From the NCBI GenBank assembly GCA_027349615.1, contig DAIEML010000025.1, positions 1 through 16,010 of the forward strand: a stretch of DNA of 16,010 nucleotides. The letters run 5' to 3'. Each line of letters begins with the position of its first letter. Position 1 is the stretch's first letter. The stretch is from Ignavibacteriales bacterium (GTDB lineage Bacteria; Bacteroidota; Ignavibacteria; Ignavibacteriales; Ignavibacteriaceae). The notes below the pieces were generated by a model. The model saw only the letters and a program-made list of their open reading frames with translations. It was not told where the DNA came from and ran no database searches. Below, piece by piece: positions 1 through 6,635 of the stretch. The position numbers and the translations under genes are program-made.

Positions 1-363
1 CTAACAGTATGGGAGTTCTTATCAGCTTCAATGGTTTTGGGAATTGCAAAATTAACAATATCGGCACTATGGATGACTTTTCTCGCTTATGTACTTTTTC
101 AATTCAATATTTTTACTTATTCCGGATTCCATAACATTTGTAATAGTTTCCGCAACTAATTTATTCTCAATTAAAAATTCTTCAACAGAATATCCAAGGA
201 AATCATTGATTCTAAAATTTGAAATGTTTAACGCAGCTTTATTTGTCAATGCTAAAATAATTTTTCCTTCGGATGTTTTAGCCCAAAGAACAGCTGGATC
301 GGGAATTTCTTCAAAGATCTTTTCAAATAACAAGCTTTCTAATTTTTTTTCTATTTGCTGCAT
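1..363 (-). CDS. PAS-domain protein, N-terminal part, frameshifted, runs off the window
   Basis: This is the start of a probable sensory or regulatory protein. After a short charged coiled-coil-like leader (QQIEKKLESLLFEKIFEEI) comes a PAS-like domain: IPDPAVLW, a strand-like GKIILALTN segment, NDFLGYSVEEF and ENKLVAE. A GTG at 378 is possible, but the ATG at 363 has a GGAG 9 nt upstream and fits better. In the first frame the protein stops at TAG (67-69) right after EKSHP. Dropping one of the two G/C bases at 71-72 lets it continue as SHHSADIVNFAIPKTIEAD down to base 1 with no stop, so a single-base frameshift is likely. The output domain (kinase, phosphatase or cyclase) lies outside the window and cannot be named. 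A genuinely short protein is the alternative. Confidence 0.6.
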
Positions 364-378
364 TAATTTTTTCTCCAC

Positions 379-698
379 TTTAATAAATCAAATATTTTTA
401 ATTGAAAAATATTTGAAATGCCTTTGAATCAATTAATAAATAATAGCTACCAATGTCGATGATCGATTCTTTTTGAACAAATGATTTTATTATTTTATAA
501 GAGGTAAACATAAAACCTTCGCCCCCATTTATATTTAATTTATTAATGTCCACTAACAAATGACATCAACAAAAGCAATTTAGATAAATATAATATATTT
601 CTTTGAAAGATGTTTTTCTAGGATAATTCAATGTGAATGACAAAAATTGATTCTAGTTCTAGTCTGTGTTATTTTTACATCGCTTTTGATGAAAAAAT
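379..698. other. AT-rich divergent intergenic region
   Basis: This stretch separates the minus-strand PAS gene from the plus-strand tRNA gene. No reading frame longer than a few dozen codons on either strand looks coding. The only element I can support is the tRNA promoter candidate near its right end. Confidence 0.5.
647..677 (+). promoter_or_regulatory. candidate promoter for tRNA-Arg
   Basis: TTG at 647-649 and TATTTTTA at 670-677 are separated by 20 bases. This matches the Bacteroidetes housekeeping pattern (TTG near -33, TAnnTTTG near -7) except for the last base. Transcription would start around 684, about 15 nt before the mature tRNA. The assignment rests on pattern only, but the same spacing recurs at three other genes in this window. 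Confidence 0.4.
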
Positions 699-772
699 GC
701 GCCCATAGCTCAACTGGATAGAGCATCAGACTTCGGATCTGAGGGTTGAGGGTTCGAATCCTTCTGGGCGTA
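699..772 (+). tRNA. tRNA-Arg (anticodon TCG)
   Basis: A complete cloverleaf can be folded by eye: acceptor GCGCCCA (699-705) with TGGGCGT (765-771), D arm GCTC/GAGC, anticodon stem TCAGA/TCTGA with loop CTTCGGA, a five-base variable loop, T arm GAGGG-TTCGAAT-CCTTC, and discriminator A772. The anticodon TCG is at 733-735 and reads CGA arginine codons. CCA is not encoded. The first acceptor pair is a G1-U72 wobble instead of the usual G-C. It lies 107 nt upstream of tadA, whose usual substrate is the other arginine tRNA, with anticodon ACG. Confidence 0.96.
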
Positions 773-813
773 CAAAATCAATTCATAATTATAAATTGAG
801 TGAAACTATTTTT

Positions 814-855
814 AAATCAAAATGAATTTTATTACTTCAAAGAATTTTGATTTTT
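814..855 (+). terminator. possible weak terminator after the tRNA
   Basis: A perfect 10-bp inverted repeat, AAATCAAAAT (814-823) and ATTTTGATTT (844-853), has a 20-nt loop and runs into five T residues. The stem is nearly all A-T, so hairpin stability is low. It could end the tRNA transcript or be chance in AT-rich DNA. Confidence 0.25.
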
Positions 856-879
856 AATTTCTGAAATTTATTTACCTCT

Positions 880-1362
880 ATGCTTTTCTCCGAAGATTCA
901 TACAAATACATGTTTGCAGCACTTCAAGAAGCAGAAAAAGCTCTTCAATATGATGAAGTACCAGTTGGTGCAGTAGTTGTATATAATAATAAAATTATAG
1001 GTCGAGGCTACAATCAAATTGAAAAGTTAAAAGACGCAACTGCTCATGCTGAAATGATCGCCATTACCGCAGCTTCAAATAATTTAGAAAAATGGCGATT
1101 GAATGAATGCGATATTTATGTAACTCTTGAACCTTGTATAATGTGCACTGGGGCTTTACTCGCGTCAAGAATTAATAAAATATTTTTTGCATCATTTGAT
1201 TCCAAATTTGGTGCATGCGGTTCGATCTATAACCTTGCTGAAGAAGGAAAATCAAATCATAAAATTGAAGTTTACTCTGGGATTTATGAAGCCGAAAGCA
1301 AACATTTGCTGAATTCTTTTTTTACAAAAAAGCGAACTTCAGAATCAAATTCATTTACTTAA
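880..1362 (+). CDS. tadA: tRNA-specific adenosine deaminase TadA
   Basis: TadA deaminates adenosine 34 to inosine in the wobble position of tRNA-Arg(ACG), so that one tRNA reads CGU, CGC and CGA. The protein has 160 residues, normal for the family. The zinc-dependent cytidine/deoxycytidylate deaminase fold is shown by H56-A57-E58 (zinc ligand and catalytic glutamate, in ATAHAEMIAI) and P85-C86-I-M-C89 (two further zinc ligands, in TLEPCIMCTGALL). The N-terminal MFAALQEAEKAL and EVPVGAVVV segments are typical of TadA, and the adenosine-deaminase identity is clearer than that of a guanine or cytosine deaminase. The ATG at 880 has no good Shine-Dalgarno site, common in this group. It follows tRNA-Arg and precedes an unrelated exported protein. 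Confidence 0.94.
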   Translation: MLFSEDSYKYMFAALQEAEKALQYDEVPVGAVVVYNNKIIGRGYNQIEKLKDATAHAEMIAITAASNNLEKWRLNECDIYVTLEPCIMCTGALLASRINKIFFASFDSKFGACGSIYNLAEEGKSNHKIEVYSGIYEAESKHLLNSFFTKKRTSESNSFT

Positions 1363-1473
1363 ATTCAATTTTCTAAAATAAATTGTCAAAAATATTCTGT
1401 GATTATTAATTTTTTTAATTTAAGTTTAATTTATAAATAATGAAATTCTTGTTTTCTAATAGTTGATATTAAA

Positions 1474-2010
1474 GTGGAATTATTTTTAAGTAAAATTCAG
1501 ATTATTTTATCTTTTGTCATATTTCTCTCATTGCCAATTTTTTCTCAAACTTTAAAAAATGATTTTGATTGGAAATCTTTTCACTTCCTTTTAGGTGAAT
1601 GGACGGGAGAAGGTTCAGGAGTCCCTGGCCAAGGCATCGGAAGTTTTACATTTGAATTTGATTTACAAAAGAAAATTATAGTCAGAAAAGGTTCTACTAG
1701 CTTTTCTTCAACTAAAGATTCAAAAACTTACGTCCATGATGATCTTACTATAATTTATAAAAAATCAGATGGAACAGTTGATGCAATTTATTTTGATAAT
1801 GAAAGCCATATTATAAGTTATAATTTATATTTATCTGATGACCGGAATGAAGTTACATTTTTAAGCAATTATGCTCCTAATAGTCCAAGATATAGAATTA
1901 CTTATTCTAAAATCAATAATCAAAAATTAAAAGTGAAATTTGAAATGGCTTCCGCATCAAATCCAGATGCTTTTTCCGTTTATTATTCCGGAACCGTACA
2001 TCGTAAATAA
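1474..2010 (+). CDS. exported lipocalin/nitrobindin-like beta-barrel protein, function unknown
   Basis: The 178-residue protein has an N-terminal signal peptide: hydrophobic residues about 8-22, probable cleavage after FSQ at 23-25. The mature part begins FDWKSFHFLLGEWTGEGSG and is rich in alternating polar/hydrophobic beta strands, as in calycin-type barrels. G41-E-W-T-G-E-G-S-G49-V-P follows the GxWxGxGxG signature of heme-binding nitrobindins, but the tyrosine that usually precedes the proline is missing; a histidine sits near the C-terminus (YSGTVHRK). Similar exported small proteins of unknown role are common in Bacteroidetes-group genomes. The start is GTG at 1474; no in-frame ATG lies nearby, and a stop follows soon upstream. 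Heme binding is inference only. It sits between tadA and adk with no evident functional link. Confidence 0.7.
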   Translation: MELFLSKIQIILSFVIFLSLPIFSQTLKNDFDWKSFHFLLGEWTGEGSGVPGQGIGSFTFEFDLQKKIIVRKGSTSFSSTKDSKTYVHDDLTIIYKKSDGTVDAIYFDNESHIISYNLYLSDDRNEVTFLSNYAPNSPRYRITYSKINNQKLKVKFEMASASNPDAFSVYYSGTVHRK

Positions 2011-2038
2011 AATTTACAGAAAAGGTAGAAGTTAAAAA

Positions 2039-2053
2039 CAAGTTACAAACTTG
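2039..2053 (+). repeat. short perfect inverted repeat upstream of adk
   Basis: CAAGTT (2039-2044) and AACTTG (2048-2053) form a 6-bp stem with an ACA loop. It overlaps the TTG of the candidate adk promoter, so it could be an operator or the remnant of a terminator for the upstream gene. There is no adjoining T tract. Confidence 0.25.
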
Positions 2054-2081
2054 ATTAAAACTTTTAATAATAATAATTTTC
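2051..2081 (+). promoter_or_regulatory. candidate adk promoter
   Basis: TTG at 2051-2053, a 20-base gap, then TAATTTTC at 2074-2081 (TAnnTTTG with one mismatch). Transcription would begin about 2087, giving a leader of under 20 nt before the adk ATG at 2103. Confidence 0.45.
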
Positions 2082-2102
2082 TCAAAAAAGATTGGAAATA
2101 AA

Positions 2103-2777
2103 ATGCGAATTATTTTATTTGGCTCTCCGGGAGTTGGAAAAGGGACACAGGCAAAAATTCTTTCAACAAAATTTAATATACCGCACATTTCTACCGGTGA
2201 TATTCTACGTCAAGCCGTAAAAGATCAAACTCCTTTGGGAATTCAAGCACAAAATATTTTAAATAAAGGTGAGCTTGTTTCTGATGATATAATGATTGGA
2301 CTTATTAAAGATACATTACAAAATTCTAAATGTAAAAATGGATTTATTCTAGATGGTTTTCCAAGGTCAATAGCTCAAGCATTAGCTTTTGATAAAATCC
2401 TAGTTGAATTGAATATCAATAAAGTTTTATTACTTACTATTACTGCCGATGAAGATGAATTGGTTAAAAGATTGACAAATAGAAGAGCTTGTAAAAAATG
2501 CGGAAACATTTTTACATTAAACGAAATTAATGGCAAAGATGAATGTCCAATTTGCCAAGCGAAAAATAGTTTTTATTTGCGTGAAGATGATTCTGAAAAA
2601 GTAATCCGGCATAGAATGGAAGTATTTAAAAATACTACCCGTCCTGTTTTGGATCATTATGAAGAAAAGAATATGGTAATTTATATTAATGGTTCATTAA
2701 CGGTAGAGGAAGTAACTAAAAATATTATCTCGGCAATTGAAGCAAGAATTGAAAATAAAAATTCTATTTCTGCTTAA
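2103..2777 (+). CDS. adk: adenylate kinase
   Basis: Adenylate kinase catalyses ATP + AMP to 2 ADP in the cytoplasm and sets the energy charge. The 224-residue long-form enzyme shows all hallmarks: P-loop GSPGVGKGTQ (8-17), AMP-site STGD (30-33), DGFPR (84-88), and the LID domain after KRLTNRRAC (122-130). The LID carries a four-cysteine zinc site, C130-x2-C133 and C148-x2-C151, instead of the hydrogen-bond network of the E. coli enzyme. This zinc form is common outside the Gammaproteobacteria. R168/H170/R171 and FKNTTRPVL match the C-terminal core. A GGAA lies 7-8 nt before the ATG. Its last 14 bases overlap the end of the convergent ftsE-like gene. Confidence 0.97.
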   Translation: MRIILFGSPGVGKGTQAKILSTKFNIPHISTGDILRQAVKDQTPLGIQAQNILNKGELVSDDIMIGLIKDTLQNSKCKNGFILDGFPRSIAQALAFDKILVELNINKVLLLTITADEDELVKRLTNRRACKKCGNIFTLNEINGKDECPICQAKNSFYLREDDSEKVIRHRMEVFKNTTRPVLDHYEEKNMVIYINGSLTVEEVTKNIISAIEARIENKNSISA

Positions 2778-3432
2778 TTACACCTTTTAGTGCTTTCCCA
2801 TCTTCTAATTTATAAATTTTCATGGGATATCTTTTCACAATTTCATAATTGTGTGTTGCAAAAAGTACTGCGGTTCCGCGATTATTTATTTTCATTATAA
2901 TCTCAAGAATTTCGTTTGCAGTTTCTGGATCAAGATTACCTGTCGGCTCATCAGCAAGAATCAAAACTGGTTCATTTACTATTGCTCTTGCAATGGCAAC
3001 ACGTTGCTTCTCACCGCCGGATAATTCATCTGGCATGCTGAAACGTCTGTGAAATAATCCTACATCAGTAAGTGCGTCATTTAATTTTTTCTTTATTTCC
3101 TTTTTTGAAATTCCCGTTGCTTCAAGAATAAAAGAAATATTTTCGTAAATATTTCGATCTCTAAATAATTTAAAATCTTGAAAGACTATTCCAAGCTTTC
3201 TTCTTAAAAATGGCAATTCTTTCGGTTTAATATTTCTCGAACTGTAACCGGCAACATGCACTTCACCAGTATCAGGCAGAAGATTCATATAAATTAATTG
3301 GAGAAGCGTGCTTTTCCCGGAGCCGCTCTTTCCTATTAAAAAACTAAATTCTCCGTTATCTAAACTAATATTTAAATCTGCAAACACTGGTTGTGTTGGA
3401 TAACTGAAAGCAACATTATTTATTGTTAGCAT
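2764..3432 (-). CDS. ftsE: FtsE-like ABC transporter ATP-binding protein
   Basis: This is a cytoplasmic ABC ATPase of 222 residues with no membrane segment. From the ATG at 3432: Walker [10 protein letters not shown] (34-42), Q-loop Q85 in VFQDFKLF, signature LSGGE (137-141), Walker B VLILADE with E162, then PTGNLD, and H194 in ATHNYEI. The [24 protein letters not shown] stretch is the FtsE type, whose partner FtsX is a membrane protein controlling cell-wall hydrolases in division. No ftsX is next to it here. A TTG at 3441 would overlap the upstream stop by 4 nt, but the AAGGAAAG ends 10 nt before the ATG, and [11 protein letters not shown] is a normal ABC start, so ATG 3432 is preferred. It is the last gene of its block and is tail-to-tail with adk. 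LolD/MacB-type ATPases are the nearest alternative. Confidence 0.85.
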   Translation of the reverse strand: MLTINNVAFSYPTQPVFADLNISLDNGEFSFLIGKSGSGKSTLLQLIYMNLLPDTGEVHVAGYSSRNIKPKELPFLRRKLGIVFQDFKLFRDRNIYENISFILEATGISKKEIKKKLNDALTDVGLFHRRFSMPDELSGGEKQRVAIARAIVNEPVLILADEPTGNLDPETANEILEIIMKINNRGTAVLFATHNYEIVKRYPMKIYKLEDGKALKGVIKQK

Positions 3433-3437
3433 TTGTA

Positions 3438-4172
3438 TCAATCTTTCCTTAAAATAAATTGAACTCGTTCAGAATCTTTATTGCCTTGTAAATATGTGAA
3501 AGCCTTTAGACAATCTAGTACAACAAAACCAGATTTTTCAATTATTTCAAAGTAAGTCTCAAATGGAAATATTTTCTGTCTGTGAATTTCTTTGAATTTT
3601 TCACCGCTTGGTAGTTCAATTAAAAATGTGTTCCTATGAATTTTAGTTTCTTGTTTGTATTCGCTTTTCTGATTGAATTTAATTCCTTTAAACTTTCCTT
3701 TTCGCTCAGATACTTTGGAATGATTTATACTATTTTTAACCAGGCTAGCATCAAATGTAAAAATACCTTTCTGATCAAGTAAATTGAAAACTTCTGAAAA
3801 CAAAATTAGAAGTTTCTTTTTGCTTGTCAAATAATTTATACTGTCAAAAGCACTGTAAATCATTCCAAATTTATTTTTGAAAGGCAGACTTGTCATATCG
3901 CAGCAAACTTTAATTATATTATTTTGTGAAGCTGTTCTTAACATATTTATTGATAAATCAGTAGCAATAATGTTCGGATAATATTTTTTAAATTGTTTTG
4001 AGAGTGAGCAATTTCCTGCTGCAATTTCTAGGACTTTCAAATCTTTTTTAACTTTATCTCGAACAATTGAATTTAAATATTTAGCCCAAACATCATATTC
4101 TATTTTTCTCATCAAATATTCATAAAAAAGCGGAAGCTTATCATAAATATTTAACTGTTTATATGAGTTCAT
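3438..4172 (-). CDS. class I SAM-dependent methyltransferase, substrate unknown
   Basis: The 244-residue cytoplasmic protein has a Rossmann-type methyltransferase core. Motif I is V47-L-E-I-A-A-G-N-C (SAM-binding glycine loop), the acidic residue after strand 2 is D72 in IIATDLSINML, and CCDMTSLPFKNKFGMIYSAFDSINYL (90-115) holds motifs II/III. The remaining third is a substrate-recognition region with RHK-rich strands that I cannot assign, so small molecule, lipid or protein substrates are all possible. The start codon ATG overlaps the pdxA stop (ATGA, 4169-4172), and its own stop is 5 nt before the ftsE ATG, so translation with both neighbours is coupled. No known pathway link with PLP synthesis follows from the sequence. 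Confidence 0.82.
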   Translation of the reverse strand: MNSYKQLNIYDKLPLFYEYLMRKIEYDVWAKYLNSIVRDKVKKDLKVLEIAAGNCSLSKQFKKYYPNIIATDLSINMLRTASQNNIIKVCCDMTSLPFKNKFGMIYSAFDSINYLTSKKKLLILFSEVFNLLDQKGIFTFDASLVKNSINHSKVSERKGKFKGIKFNQKSEYKQETKIHRNTFLIELPSGEKFKEIHRQKIFPFETYFEIIEKSGFVVLDCLKAFTYLQGNKDSERVQFILRKD

Positions 4173-5149
4173 TTACGCTTTCTGTTTAATGTAATTTTTT
4201 TTGCGTAGTAAAAAGCCTTAATAATACTTGATTCATTTGCAATTCCTTGTCCGGCAATATCGAAAGCTGTACCGTGATCGGGCGAAGTTCTAACAATTGG
4301 TAAGCCTGCAGTGAAATTAACTCCTTCACCAAAATTTATAAGCTTAAATGGAATTAAAGTTTGATCATGATACATCCCTAATACAAGATCAAATTTTTTA
4401 TATAGATGATTAGCAAAAAAAGCATCTGATGAAAATGGACCGTTTAAAATTTTAGAATATTTTTTACTTGAAATAATTGGGACTAATATTTCTTTTTCTT
4501 CAAAACCAATTAAGCCATTTTCGCCGGCATGTGGATTTAATCCAAGGACAGCAATTTTAGGTGAAGAAATATTTAAATCATTTTTTATTGAAGAAATAAT
4601 TACTTCCAACTTTTGAATTATCAAATCATAGGTTAATAATTTAGGAATATTTTTAATTGGTTCATGAATGGTTGCTAATGCCGCATTCATTTTGTTCGAA
4701 AGAAACATCATAACAAAATTATTTACTCCGCACCATTTGGCGTACATTTCAGTATGCCCTGGAAATTTATCGCCAGCAAGATTTACTGCATGTTTAGAAA
4801 TTGGGGCTGTAATTATTGCGTCTGCAAATTTATTATTTATTAATTCAAAAGATTTTTTAATTGAAAGGAAAGCAGCTTTACCAGAATCAATCGTTGCGTA
4901 TCCGATTTTTTGTTTAACGAAACCAGTATTTAGAATTGTAACATTTGAAACGAAGTTATTTTCATTAAGTTCTGCAATTTTGAATTCAAATTTTGGCTTT
5001 ATAATTTTTATATTATTATTAAAAACATTTACCGGGCAAATAAAAATAAATTTATTTTTTCTATTAACAGCAATTTTATTTAATGCTTTAATAACTATTT
5101 CCGGACCAATGCCGTTAATATCTCCGCATGTAAAAATAAATTTATTCAT
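4169..5149 (-). CDS. pdxA: 4-hydroxythreonine-4-phosphate dehydrogenase PdxA
   Basis: PdxA oxidises 4-phosphohydroxy-L-threonine with NAD(P)+ in the DXP-dependent route to pyridoxal phosphate; the product condenses with deoxyxylulose phosphate through PdxJ, which is not in this window. At 326 residues it is full length. Visible landmarks are GDINGIGPEI (9-18), substrate-site H132-T133 in PGHTEMYA, and three metal-binding histidines: H162 (ATIHEP), H207 (LNPHAGE) and H261 (MYHDQT). The terminal GLPIVRTSPDHGTAFDIAGQG segment is also conserved. The ATG lies 1 nt after the stop of the GWxTD-domain gene, and the stop overlaps the methyltransferase start, so it is inside a polycistronic unit of four genes. 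The close PdxA2-type dehydrogenases are a less likely alternative. Confidence 0.95.
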   Translation of the reverse strand: MNKFIFTCGDINGIGPEIVIKALNKIAVNRKNKFIFICPVNVFNNNIKIIKPKFEFKIAELNENNFVSNVTILNTGFVKQKIGYATIDSGKAAFLSIKKSFELINNKFADAIITAPISKHAVNLAGDKFPGHTEMYAKWCGVNNFVMMFLSNKMNAALATIHEPIKNIPKLLTYDLIIQKLEVIISSIKNDLNISSPKIAVLGLNPHAGENGLIGFEEKEILVPIISSKKYSKILNGPFSSDAFFANHLYKKFDLVLGMYHDQTLIPFKLINFGEGVNFTAGLPIVRTSPDHGTAFDIAGQGIANESSIIKAFYYAKKITLNRKRK

Positions 5150-5150
5150 T

Positions 5151-6419
5151 TTATTTATTTAAAACGTAATCGCCGGTTCCGTTTTGATCAATAAATTCAA
5201 ACTCTCTAAAAGGATTTTTATAAATCCATTTTTCTAAGACTTTCCCATATTTGTTTGATGCTCTTTCAATTCTTTGAGGTTTCCCAAATTTTATAAATAT
5301 TTTACCTCGATCTGTTTCCGATCCATTTTTACCGGATAATGTAGAAAAATTTTTTATCGCAAAATCAGCCCTTAAATAGTATTCATTCATCAAAGGATTA
5401 AATTCACTTGATTTATCAGGATCATATTTTTTCCAATAGTCAAAAAGAATTTTTGAATAATCGTTTGTATCAAACTTTAATATAGAATCTACGGTTGATT
5501 CTTTTGCAATATATTTTAACAATTTAATCGCTTCTTTAGGTTCTCTTAAAGTGAATGGTTTATTAAACCAAACTACATCTTTAATAAAAGTTGAAGTGAC
5601 ATCAGAATTCATATTCTTTAATATAAATATTCTTAGAATTCCTTCTTTTAACTTACGGCTGAAGTTTTTTAGTATAAAATTTTTAGTTGGTAAAATTTTA
5701 TTTGAAGAATCTAAAACTATTTTATCATCAGACACCTTTGGAAAAATTCCACTAGTAAACGATTCATGAACTTCACCACTGAAAATAGTATCCTTATTAT
5801 TCAATAACCTCATATAAATTTCTTTTAAAGATGTATCTATGCATGGAATGATTAAGTTGAATTGATTATCACTAAATGGAATACAATTGTTAAAATTAGT
5901 GATATATAATATTGATTTACCGCCATACTTATTTAACTCGTTATCAACTATGTACGGTTCATAAAATGATTTATTTTTTAATATACTTAAATCAACTATA
6001 ACTGAGAATAATTTTATATCTCTGTTTGAATTTAAATCTGTAATAACTGGATGTAAAATATATTTACCAGGAGGCAAATTGAACTTAACTGCATCTTGGA
6101 AATAATTGCTTGATGATGTTGTCTCATCATATTTATCAGTTAGAATTGATTTATCTTCAATATGGCTGATGATATGATTTGATAAAGTATCTGTAACCTC
6201 AATTGAAATTCTGAAATTGGCTAAATACTTATTTCCATCCTTTGTAAAAACGAAATGATTGTTTGGAATTCTATATAGATAATAAAACTCACCTATCGAA
6301 TCTGAATAAACTAAATGCGTTTCATAATATGCATAAGCAGGACGAATCTGACTAAATGATTTTCCTAAAAAACTAGAAATAAAAAATAGAAATAAATATA
6401 TATTAATCTTCTTCGTCAT
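5151..6419 (-). CDS. GWxTD-domain protein with signal peptide, function unknown
   Basis: The protein has 422 residues from the ATG at 6419 (a GTG at 6428 is possible, but would leave a leader of only about 14 nt after the promoter below). A signal peptide fills residues 1-24 (KK, then hydrophobic 6-19, FSQ at 22-24). The middle is beta-rich. The C-terminal domain matches the GWxTD family: FDYWKKYDPDKSSEFNPLMN (326-345), EYYLRADFAIKNF, then G366-S-E-T-D370-RGKIFIKFGKPQRIER, W398 in EKWIY, and FEFIDQNGTGDYVL at the end. The tryptophan naming the family is replaced by serine at 367. The family is frequent in Bacteroidetes, Ignavibacteria and Acidobacteria and has no established biochemical role. 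It is the first gene of the block with pdxA, the methyltransferase and ftsE, located in the periplasm or outside the cell. Confidence 0.82.
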   Translation of the reverse strand: MTKKINIYLFLFFISSFLGKSFSQIRPAYAYYETHLVYSDSIGEFYYLYRIPNNHFVFTKDGNKYLANFRISIEVTDTLSNHIISHIEDKSILTDKYDETTSSSNYFQDAVKFNLPPGKYILHPVITDLNSNRDIKLFSVIVDLSILKNKSFYEPYIVDNELNKYGGKSILYITNFNNCIPFSDNQFNLIIPCIDTSLKEIYMRLLNNKDTIFSGEVHESFTSGIFPKVSDDKIVLDSSNKILPTKNFILKNFSRKLKEGILRIFILKNMNSDVTSTFIKDVVWFNKPFTLREPKEAIKLLKYIAKESTVDSILKFDTNDYSKILFDYWKKYDPDKSSEFNPLMNEYYLRADFAIKNFSTLSGKNGSETDRGKIFIKFGKPQRIERASNKYGKVLEKWIYKNPFREFEFIDQNGTGDYVLNK

Positions 6420-6448
6420 AACATCCACATAAAAATGCTTTATAACTA

Positions 6449-6481
6449 TAAATATATATGATATTTTCGATTGCTGTCAAA
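6449..6481 (-). promoter_or_regulatory. promoter of the GWxTD-pdxA-methyltransferase-ftsE block
   Basis: On the minus strand TTTGACA (6481-6475) is followed by TATATTTA (6456-6449). Read as a sigma70-type site it is TTGACA, 18 bases, TATATT; read as the Bacteroidetes type it is TTG, 21 bases, TAnnTTTa. Both readings put the start near 6443, about 24 nt before the ATG. The good match and position make it one of the better promoter calls here. Confidence 0.6.
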
Positions 6482-6580
6482 TACATTTGCAACTTTAGTT
6501 TTTTAATTTCCAAAGCGTACTTGAAGAAATATCAATTCAAAAGGATGTAATTCTCCCTAGTACCTAATTATCTAAAATAG

Positions 6581-6609
6581 AAAAAAGGATTAATGATCAA
6601 CTAACCTTT
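6581..6609 (-). terminator. possible intrinsic terminator after rho
   Basis: On the minus strand AAAGGTTA and TAATCCTTT form a short stem with one bulged base, followed by CCTTTTTT. It begins 27 nt after the rho stop and ends before the next promoter. The stem is AT-rich and imperfect. Confidence 0.4.
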
Positions 6610-6635
6610 GCGTGGAAGTTCGTTGGAGGCGCTGA

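Noticed and set aside
779..798. 20-bp AT-only-type palindrome just after the tRNA
   Set aside because: It matches 18 of 20 bases, but almost all are A/T, it has no T run, and it fits background composition.
1913..2188. A 91-codon minus-strand frame across the adk start
   Set aside because: It is antisense to the adk P-loop and the end of the exported-protein gene, with no motif.
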